This document shows positions 6,593-11,401 of a stretch of 11,401 nt of DNA, in pieces. A program made the translations under genes and the position numbers. The stretch lies in assembly GCA_910584605.1 (NCBI GenBank), contig CAJUAW010000092.1, positions 1 through 11,401 on the forward strand, read 5' to 3'. The first letter of the stretch is position 1. Every line of letters begins with the position of its first letter. The notes beneath the pieces are model-generated. The model saw only the letters and a list, made by a program, of their open reading frames with translations, was not told where the DNA came from and made no database searches. The stretch comes from an uncultured Oscillospiraceae bacterium (GTDB lineage Bacteria; Bacillota_A; Clostridia; Oscillospirales; Oscillospiraceae).

Positions 6593-6892
6593 TTACACCA
6601 TACCCTCGAAGAACTCGATGGACTTGGAGTCGGCGGTCAGGGTGACCATGGCCTTCTTCCAGCTGGGCCGGCGGCCGGCGGGACGGGCACCCATGCGCTT
6701 CTCCTTCCCCTGCATGTTCAGGGTGTTCACCTTGGCCACCTTCACGCCAAAGATCTCCTCCACCGCCTTGGCGATCTCGATCTTGTTGGCGCGCTTGTCG
6801 ACCTCAAAGGTGTAGCGCTTCATCTCAGTCTGCTCCATGGACTGCTCGGTGATGATGGGGCGCTTGATGATATCATAGGCAGTAGCAGCCAT
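6593..6892 (-). CDS. rplW: 50S ribosomal protein L23
   Basis: L23 stands at the polypeptide exit and is the docking point of trigger factor and a contact of SRP and the translocon. The 99-residue product has the family length and begins AYDIIKRPIITEQSM, with KRYTFEVDKRANKIEIAKAV following and a basic loop MGARPAGRRPSWKKAMVTL. Its start overlaps the stop of rplD by one base (TAATG), with GAGGAGGT located inside rplD, so coupling to L4 translation is likely. Confidence 0.98.
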   Translation of the reverse strand: MAATAYDIIKRPIITEQSMEQTEMKRYTFEVDKRANKIEIAKAVEEIFGVKVAKVNTLNMQGKEKRMGARPAGRRPSWKKAMVTLTADSKSIEFFEGMV

Positions 6893-7512
6893 TACGCATA
6901 CACCTCCTCGATGATAGCCAGGGCAGCCTTGTCGATGACCAGCTGCTTGGCGTTGACGATGTCGTAGACGCTGAGGATCTTGGCGGTGGTGGTGACCGCG
7001 CCGGGGATATTCCGGGCGGACAGGACCACCTTCTCATTGACCTCGGGGGTGATAACCACCGACTTGGACGCGCCGATGGCGTCCAGGAAGGTCTTCATGG
7101 TCTTGGTCTTCACCTCGGCCAGCTCCAGGCCGTCCACCACCAGAACGGCATTCTCGGCGGCTTTGGCGGACAGAGCGGACTTGAGGGCCAGCCGGCGGGC
7201 TTTCTTGTTCAGGCTGGCGCGGTAGCTGCGGGGCTTGGGGGCGAACACAATGCCGCCATGGGTCCACTGGGGGGCTCGGGTGCTGCCCTGGCGGGCGTGG
7301 CCGGTGCCCTTCTGACGCCAGGGCTTCTTGCCGCCGCCGGACACTTCCGCCCGGGTGAGGGCGCTCTGGGTGCCCTGACGGCAGTTGGCCAGGTGGTTCT
7401 TGACCGCCTCGTGGACCACAGCCTGGTTGGGCTCGATGCCGAAGATGGCCTCGGAGAGCTCGATCTCGCCGATCTGCTTACCAGCCATATCATAAAGGTT
7501 CGCTTTAGGCAT
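6892..7512 (-). CDS. rplD: 50S ribosomal protein L4
   Basis: L4 extends a long loop into the exit tunnel opposite L22. In E. coli it also represses the S10 operon by acting on the mRNA leader. The 206 residues are the family length. The tunnel loop contains KPWRQKGTGHARQGSTRAP at 63-81, with GGIVFAPKPRSY just after. The globular domain ends with VYDIVNAKQLVIDKAAL. The ribosome-binding site is AAAGGAGAG. Whether L4 acts on the structured leader upstream of rpsJ here cannot be told from sequence alone. Confidence 0.98.
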   Translation of the reverse strand: MPKANLYDMAGKQIGEIELSEAIFGIEPNQAVVHEAVKNHLANCRQGTQSALTRAEVSGGGKKPWRQKGTGHARQGSTRAPQWTHGGIVFAPKPRSYRASLNKKARRLALKSALSAKAAENAVLVVDGLELAEVKTKTMKTFLDAIGASKSVVITPEVNEKVVLSARNIPGAVTTTAKILSVYDIVNAKQLVIDKAALAIIEEVYA

Positions 7513-7531
7513 AACTCAATCTCTCCTTTCC

Positions 7532-8260
7532 TTACTTGTTGCGGGCGGAGGCCTTCTGCGGATTGACGCGGGCAGAAGCCTTCTGCGGGTTGACGCGGCC
7601 ACCCTCGGCGGCGTGCTTCTCGACAATGGTCTTGACGGTGTTCTTCAGATACACGATGCCGCCCTTGGGGCCGGGGATGGCGCCCCGGACCGCGATCAGG
7701 CCCAGCTCCTCGTCCACCTGGACCACGTCCAGCTTGACGACGGTGACCTGCACGTTGCCCATCTGGCCGGCGCCGTCGCGGCCCTTGGCGATGTGGCCGG
7801 GGGTGGTGCCGGCGCCCAGGGAACCCTGATGGCGGTGAACGGGGCCGCCGCCGTGGGTGTTGCGCTTGACGGCCGCTCCGTGGCGCTTGACCACGCCCTG
7901 GAAGCCGTGGCCCTTGCTGGTGCCGGTCACGTCCACGTAATCGCCGGCGGCGAAGACGTTGGCGGTGAGCACGTCGCCCACCTCATACTTGGAGCAGTCC
8001 TTCAGAGGGAACTCCTTCAGGACCCGCTTGTACTCGGTGAGGCCGGCCTTCTTCTGATGGCCCAGCTCCGGCTTGGTGAGCTTGCGCTCGGGGATCTCCT
8101 GGAAACCCAGCTGGATGGCCTCGTAGCCATCCTTCTCGGCGGTCTTCTTCTGCACTACGGTGCAGGGGCCGGCCTGGATCAGGGTGACGGGCACCACCCG
8201 GCCGGCTTCATCGAAGATCTGGGTCATGCCGATCTTTTTGCCGATGATCGCTTTCTCCAT
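7532..8260 (-). CDS. rplC: 50S ribosomal protein L3 with repeated C-terminal tail
   Basis: L3 starts 50S assembly and reaches with a loop toward the peptidyl-transferase centre. Residues 1 to about 216 are a normal L3: MEKAIIGKKIGMTQIFDEAG, the signature TSKGHGFQGVVKRHG (114-128) and the loop THGGGPVHRHQGSLGAGTTPG (135-155). The product is 242 residues, about 25-30 longer than usual. The extra C-terminal part holds a perfect tandem duplication of the nonapeptide RVNPQKASA (222-230, 231-239) and ends RNK. The start has AGGAGGAAAA upstream. It follows rpsJ after an unusually long spacer of 142 bases. Confidence 0.98.
   Translation of the reverse strand: MEKAIIGKKIGMTQIFDEAGRVVPVTLIQAGPCTVVQKKTAEKDGYEAIQLGFQEIPERKLTKPELGHQKKAGLTEYKRVLKEFPLKDCSKYEVGDVLTANVFAAGDYVDVTGTSKGHGFQGVVKRHGAAVKRNTHGGGPVHRHQGSLGAGTTPGHIAKGRDGAGQMGNVQVTVVKLDVVQVDEELGLIAVRGAIPGPKGGIVYLKNTVKTIVEKHAAEGGRVNPQKASARVNPQKASARNK
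7544..7597 (-). repeat. Two 27-bp in-frame tandem repeats at the end of rplC
   Basis: Units 7571-7597 and 7544-7570 each encode RVNPQKASA. They differ at three bases, each in a third codon position and each synonymous (AAC/AAT, GCT/GCC, TCT/TCC). The peptide is therefore identical while the DNA has begun to diverge. Confidence 0.9.
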
Positions 8261-8402
8261 TGGGGATTTTCCTCCTAATTAAAGGTTATTGGTCGGCGTA
8301 GTTGGCTCCCATTGGGCTGGGGCCATTGCTCCGGCGACTTGACCCGTCCATCTCAAAACGCGACGGACCGCGGGTACAACAAAGGGAAATGCGCGGGGGG
8401 GC
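8261..8402 (-). other. Spacer rpsJ-rplC with potential hairpins
   Basis: No gene fits in these 142 bases. On the minus-strand RNA a stem of eleven pairs with a three-base bulge can form at 8342-8375 (ACCC-(GCG)-GUCCGUC, loop GCGUUUUGA, GAUGGAC-GGGU). A second, weaker arm is closed by UGGC/GCCA around CCCAAUGGG near 8302-8326. No U-tract follows either, so they are not intrinsic terminators. AGGAGG at about 8270-8275 serves rplC. Other gaps in this S10 block are at most 20 bases. Confidence 0.5.
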
Positions 8403-8717
8403 TTACAGCTTGATCTCGATCTCCACACCGGCGGGGAGCTCCAGGCTCATCAGGGCCTCCACCGTCTTGGAGGAGGGCTTGATTACGTCGATGAGGCGCT
8501 TGTGGATGCGGCGCTCAAACTGCTCGCGGCTGTCCTTATACTTGTGGACGGCCCGCAGGATGGTGACCACTTCCTTCTTGGTGGGCAGGGGAATGGGGCC
8601 GGAGACGTTGGCGCCGGTGCGCTTGGCGGTCTCCACGATCTTCTCGGCGCTCTGGTCGATGAGCTGGTGGTCATAGGCCTTGAGGCGGATGCGGATCATT
8701 TCTTTCTGAGCTGCCAT
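8403..8717 (-). CDS. rpsJ: 30S ribosomal protein S10 (NusE)
   Basis: S10 is a 30S head protein that also works as NusE, pairing with NusB in transcription antitermination of rRNA operons. The 104 residues fit the family length of 102-105: MAAQKEMIRIRLKAYDH, SGPIPLPTKKEVVTILR (39-55), and KDSREQFERRIHKRLIDV near 61-78. I chose the ATG at 8715-8717 because AAGGAGGAAACAACC stands directly before it and the N-terminus then matches other S10 proteins. The open frame continues upstream to 8819, but that part has no homology and runs through the leader. This is the first gene of the S10 operon here. Confidence 0.98.
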   Translation of the reverse strand: MAAQKEMIRIRLKAYDHQLIDQSAEKIVETAKRTGANVSGPIPLPTKKEVVTILRAVHKYKDSREQFERRIHKRLIDVIKPSSKTVEALMSLELPAGVEIEIKL

Positions 8718-8990
8718 TGGTTGTTTCCTCCTTGATTCATACGAAGTTGAGTGTTTTTCAGGGGCTTGCTCGTCCTCCGTACGGTGAGCGACGTTTGTAC
8801 ACGCTTTCGTGCGTATCACTCCCGGCCACGAAAAAACCGGCGCAAAAGGGCCGGTTCTCCCCGTACCAGGCGATATACGCCCTGTACGGACCTCGCTCAG
8901 CCGCCCGATCTGTCGGACATACTCCGCGGAAGTTACCTCCTTTTTGGAGCAATCTCCCGCATCATCGCAGACTGCGCCCTGTCAGACGCT
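8718..8990 (-). promoter_or_regulatory. Structured 5' leader of the S10 operon, probable attenuator
   Basis: About 270 nt separate the predicted transcription start from the rpsJ start. The minus-strand RNA has a strong hairpin at 8861-8889 (CCGUAC, A-G mismatch, GGGCG, loop UAUAU, CGCCU, GUACGG), directly followed by an intrinsic terminator at 8831-8856. The segment UCGCUCA (8785-8791) downstream of the terminator can pair with UGAGCGA (8893-8899) upstream of it, or with GAGUGA (8816-8821) close by. The palindrome CCGUACGG (8777-8784) can also compete with the arms of the first hairpin. This is the layout of a leader that decides between termination and read-through. An L4 or other r-protein ligand is possible but not shown. 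Confidence 0.6.
8831..8856 (-). terminator. Intrinsic terminator inside the S10 leader
   Basis: The minus-strand RNA reads AACCGGC, loop CCUUUUGC, GCCGGUU, then further U (six U in a row counting the stem end). The seven-pair GC-rich stem and U-run are those of a standard Rho-independent terminator. It lies about 115 bases before the rpsJ start and about 150 bases after the promoter, with no gene in between, so attenuation is the natural reading. Confidence 0.8.
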
Positions 8991-8995
8991 CCGTT

Positions 8996-9024
8996 ATCAT
9001 ACTACACCCGCCCGTGTGTGTCAA
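8996..9024 (-). promoter_or_regulatory. Main S10-operon promoter, sigma-A type
   Basis: On the minus strand a perfect TTGACA (9019-9024), a spacer of 17 bases and TATGAT (8996-9001) form a near-consensus vegetative promoter. The predicted start is around 8989. Immediately upstream, runs of A and T (9028-9041) resemble an UP element, which fits the strong promoters of ribosomal genes. Confidence 0.88.
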
Positions 9025-9042
9025 GCCTTTTTTTGAAAAAAT
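9025..9042 (-). promoter_or_regulatory. UP-element-like A/T tract
   Basis: Seven T and six A flank a single G on the plus strand at 9028-9041, just upstream of the -35 box and at the position where the RNA polymerase alpha C-terminal domain binds. Confidence 0.5.
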
Positions 9043-9100
9043 CCGGCAGTTTTTCCCCAGTTCGGAGGGGTCCCTTTGTGGACTTTTTAAACAGCCGTGC

Positions 9101-9128
9101 AAAAGCCCCTCCCCCTAAAGGGAGGGGC
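9101..9128 (-). terminator. Intrinsic terminator after the Sel1-repeat gene
   Basis: The minus-strand RNA can form GCCCCUCCC, loop UUUAGG, GGGAGGGGC, nine perfect pairs, followed by UUUU. It begins eight bases after the stop codon at 9136. The U-run is short but the stem is very strong. It separates the Sel1 gene from the S10 promoter about 80 bases further on. Confidence 0.85.
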
Positions 9129-9135
9129 CGCGGGT

Positions 9136-10380
9136 TCATCTCCGGACCCACTTGCCAAAGAGGGTCTTTTTAAAGTTCAGCAAAGCCTCCTGGGCGGGCG
9201 CGTAATTCCTGCATTTCTGAAAATACTCCACACCCTTCTTGATGTCCTCCGGGACGCTCAGGCCCTGGGTATAGATGGTGCCCAGGCCGTAGTTGAGCAG
9301 GTTCGTGCTGTAGTCCACCTCCTGGAACAGCTGGAGAGCCCGGGCGGGGTCCTTCTGGCAGCCGTACCCAAAAAGGTAGCAACTGCCCAGCATATCGTTG
9401 CCCCAGGTGTTCTTCAGGGCGTGGGCCCGCTCAAACAGCTGAACCGCCCGGCCATAGTCCTGCGGGACGCCGTCCTGCCCCAGGTACAGCAGCTTCCCTG
9501 CCAGATTGGCGCAGCCAATGGCGTTGGGGTCCTCCAGGCCCAGCTCAAAGCACTCCATCGCCCGGGGACAGTCCTTGGGCACGATCTTGCCCTCCATAAA
9601 CGCCTTGCCCACGTTGTACCAGGCGTTCAGCTGCCCCTGCTTGGCGGCGGCAAAATACAGGTCCAGCGCCTCCTGGGCCCGCCCGTCCTCCTTTTCGATG
9701 AGGATCGCGTACTGCTCCTGCCAGTTGGGGTAGCCCAGCTCGGCCCCCAGCTTGGCCAGCTCCAGCGCCTTGGCCTTGTCCGGCGGAAAGGTGCCGTCAT
9801 CCCCGTCGTTATACAGGTTATACAGGTTCCGGCCGGCGAAGCCCATGCCGCCCCGGAAGGCCTTCTCAAACCAGGGAATGCACTTCAGCTCGCTTTCCCG
9901 CAGCCACTGGCCAAAGGCCTCCTTGCTGGGAAAATCGTTGGGGCCCTGCCCCTCGATGCGCACCACGTCCAGCCAGAAGTAGGTGTTGCCGATCATATTC
10001 ATGGCGAACAGGCAGCCCGCCTGGGCCTTCTCGTACACCGTGTTCCACGCCTCCTTCAGCGTAGCGAAGGGCATGGCCTCCTCCATCTCCGGCGTGAGCA
10101 TCCCGCACCGCATGGCGCCCAGCACCCCCATGGCGCTGCCCTGGAGGATGCTCTTGCGGATCAGCTGCTCCGTCACCTCATCGTTCTCCTGGAAGGGGTG
10201 GTACTTCCAGCTGTACTGCGGTCCCGAGGTGCATCGGGACAATATGTAGCTGGCGTCGCCGTCCCCGGCGTTGGAGGCATCGGCCAGAGACTGGAGGCAC
10301 GCTGCCGCCCGCTCCTTGTCATACGTATAGTAAATGGCCTCGATGGCGTTGTCTACTGCGTCGCTGAAATACTTGCCCAT
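9136..10380 (-). CDS. Sel1-like (SLR/TPR-type) repeat protein
   Basis: The 414-residue product is made of helical repeats of the Sel1-like type, which act as scaffolds for protein-protein contacts; its partner is unknown. The clearest units are about 245-281 (AAKQGQLNAWYNVGKAFMEG, then PRAMECFELGL), 285-321 (PNAIGCANLAGKLLYLGQ, then YGRAVQLFERA), 325-355 (MLGSCYLFGYG, then PARALQLFQEV) and 360-392 (NLLNYGLGTIYTQG, then KKGVEYFQKC). Weaker units lie in 110-245. There is no signal peptide or membrane segment, so it is probably cytoplasmic. I start it at the ATG 10378-10380 because GGAG lies seven bases upstream; the frame stays open to 10527 but that part overlaps the upstream gene and looks non-coding. 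It is likely co-transcribed with the upstream gene (25-base gap). Confidence 0.85.
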   Translation of the reverse strand: MGKYFSDAVDNAIEAIYYTYDKERAAACLQSLADASNAGDGDASYILSRCTSGPQYSWKYHPFQENDEVTEQLIRKSILQGSAMGVLGAMRCGMLTPEMEEAMPFATLKEAWNTVYEKAQAGCLFAMNMIGNTYFWLDVVRIEGQGPNDFPSKEAFGQWLRESELKCIPWFEKAFRGGMGFAGRNLYNLYNDGDDGTFPPDKAKALELAKLGAELGYPNWQEQYAILIEKEDGRAQEALDLYFAAAKQGQLNAWYNVGKAFMEGKIVPKDCPRAMECFELGLEDPNAIGCANLAGKLLYLGQDGVPQDYGRAVQLFERAHALKNTWGNDMLGSCYLFGYGCQKDPARALQLFQEVDYSTNLLNYGLGTIYTQGLSVPEDIKKGVEYFQKCRNYAPAQEALLNFKKTLFGKWVRR

Positions 10381-10405
10381 ACTGGATCTCCATTCCTTTC
10401 CATTC

Positions 10406-11401
10406 TTATTGTTTCTTCTCCAGCTGTTTGGTAATGTCCTTCCACTGGGAAAAATCGGGGTCAAAGGTGCCCTCCGACATCTGGAGCAGCCACTCCTGGG
10501 CCTGCCGGCTGGTGCACTTGGTCTCAAAGACCCGGAGCAGATCCGGGTCGGGACGGCTGGCGTTGACGGTGACCCGCCCGTCCAGCTTGTCTCCTGCCTT
10601 TAAGTAGAGGTACCGGGGCCCGGCGAACAGGGCCACCACCGTATATTTTCCGCTGGCCAGACCCTCCCCGGCCAGCTCCACATCCCGGCGGGTGAAACTG
10701 TCGTAATCCCGGGTGGCGCCGGTGCGGTCGCTGATGGACAGTCTGGCCCGGGCCTGGGACCGGGGCGTCTCCGCCCCCTGGAGGAGCTGCCAGCCCGTCA
10801 CGTCCGGGACCTGCTTCCGCTCCAGCAGACCGGCGAAGGCTTCCCACGCCTCCGGCTCCCCCACCGGCTTGGCCAGGGCCTGATAGGCGCCGCCGGCCAG
10901 CTTCAGGGTGACCACCAGGGTCAGCCCCGTGTTGGAGATCCCTGCGGACAGGCGGGAGAAGCTGGCTCCGTTCAGCCCCGGCATCGGGAGCAGGTCCACC
11001 GGCTCCAGCTCGAAGTGCTGGCCCGGACGCTTCAGGCCGGTGAGCTGATCCTCCACCGTCCGCCGGTCAAAGCGGGAGGTCCGCTGGCCGTTCAGATCGA
11101 TGAGCACAAAGTCGGGGTTGTTCCCGGCGCGGCTCCGGGCCTGCTCCTCCTGCCGGGACAGCCGCTGGTCCTGACGGCGGAGCACAGAGCGGTTGGTAGC
11201 CTGCCACTCCTCCTCCGTCTGGTCGGTAAAGCTGGACATATTTTTGTAATCGTCAAAGAAAGCCTCGGGCATCCGCAGGCGCAGACAGTCCACCGCCGCC
11301 TTCAGCTCGGCAGGCTTGTGGAGGGTGGTCACCTGAATCTGCCGGCGGTCGTCCACAATCCATAGCTCCAGGATGCGGGTGGTGCGCCGGCGGTTGTTGC
11401 T
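10406..11401 (-). CDS. Unrecognised protein, N-terminus probably beyond the window
   Basis: I do not recognise the family. The frame is open to the right edge (331 residues visible) with GC-rich third positions throughout, so the gene probably starts outside. A GTG at 11354-11356 with GGAG nine bases upstream is an alternative start and would give 316 residues. Numbered from that GTG: residues 40-80 are charged and Gln/Arg-rich, probably helical; 80-125 has PDFVLIDLNGQRTSRFDRRTV; 130-162 is mixed hydrophobic (LTLVVTLKLAGGAYQALAKP); 203-265 looks like beta strands (ARLSISDRTG, KYTVVALFAGPRYLYLK); the C-terminus is a charged helix ending QLEKKQ. No signal peptide, transmembrane helix or catalytic motif is evident. 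It is followed 25 bases later by the Sel1-repeat gene, most likely in one operon. Confidence 0.7.
   Translation of the reverse strand, partial: SNNRRRTTRILELWIVDDRRQIQVTTLHKPAELKAAVDCLRLRMPEAFFDDYKNMSSFTDQTEEEWQATNRSVLRRQDQRLSRQEEQARSRAGNNPDFVLIDLNGQRTSRFDRRTVEDQLTGLKRPGQHFELEPVDLLPMPGLNGASFSRLSAGISNTGLTLVVTLKLAGGAYQALAKPVGEPEAWEAFAGLLERKQVPDVTGWQLLQGAETPRSQARARLSISDRTGATRDYDSFTRRDVELAGEGLASGKYTVVALFAGPRYLYLKAGDKLDGRVTVNASRPDPDLLRVFETKCTSRQAQEWLLQMSEGTFDPDFSQWKDITKQLEKKQ

Noticed and set aside
8718..8819. An N-terminal extension of S10 to an upstream in-frame start
   Set aside because: The strong AAGGAGG directly before the ATG at 8717 and the conserved length of S10 favour the short form.
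8758..8952. A 64-codon minus-strand frame with a TTG start in the S10 leader
   Set aside because: It runs through the hairpin and the intrinsic terminator, has no recognisable protein features and no suitable start context.
9097..10434. A 445-codon plus-strand open frame opposite the Sel1-repeat gene
   Set aside because: The minus strand has clear Sel1 repeats, a start site and a terminator. The plus frame is Leu/Val/Gln/Gly-rich shadow sequence.
10381..10527. An extended N-terminus for the Sel1-repeat protein
   Set aside because: It would overlap the end of the upstream gene by about 120 bases and reads as Pro/Arg-rich out-of-frame sequence; the ATG at 10380 has a proper GGAG.

Overview
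The window is a ribosomal-protein gene cluster, the S10 operon joined to the first part of the spc operon, read entirely on the minus strand. It lies next to two unrelated minus-strand genes. GC-rich codon use, strong AGGAGG ribosome-binding sites before almost every gene, a four-cysteine (zinc) S14 and an L24 with a zinc ribbon all point to a high-GC member of the Clostridia. The Oscillospiraceae (Flavonifractor/Lawsonibacter-like gut bacteria) are my best guess, but that is an inference.

Layout from right to left, which is the direction of transcription: an unrecognised protein running off the right edge (10406-11401); a Sel1-repeat protein (9136-10380) with its own intrinsic terminator (9101-9128); a near-consensus sigma-A promoter (8996-9024); a roughly 270-nt leader with a strong hairpin and an intrinsic terminator placed before the first gene (8718-8990); then rpsJ, rplC, rplD, rplW, rplB, rpsS, rplV, rpsC, rplP, rpmC, rpsQ, rplN, rplX, rplE and rpsN. 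A 499-nt non-coding spacer follows (1311-1809), then rpsH, rplF and rplR, which is cut by the left edge. Apart from the spacers after rpsJ and rpsN, genes overlap by one base (TAATG) or lie 13-20 bases apart, as expected of one polycistronic unit. The products assemble into the 30S and 50S subunits.

The gene content is ordinary. What stands out is: (1) the spacer between rpsN and rpsH, genes that normally touch, which holds a perfect -10/17-bp/-35 promoter followed by a dense series of hairpins and is a candidate unrecognised structured RNA or second leader; (2) the S10 leader, which looks like a transcription attenuator with alternative pairings; (3) lineage-type C-terminal extensions, an RGG-like disordered tail on S3 and a perfect nine-residue tandem repeat on L3; (4) a structured 142-nt spacer between rpsJ and rplC; and (5) the absence of tuf/fusA upstream of rpsJ.
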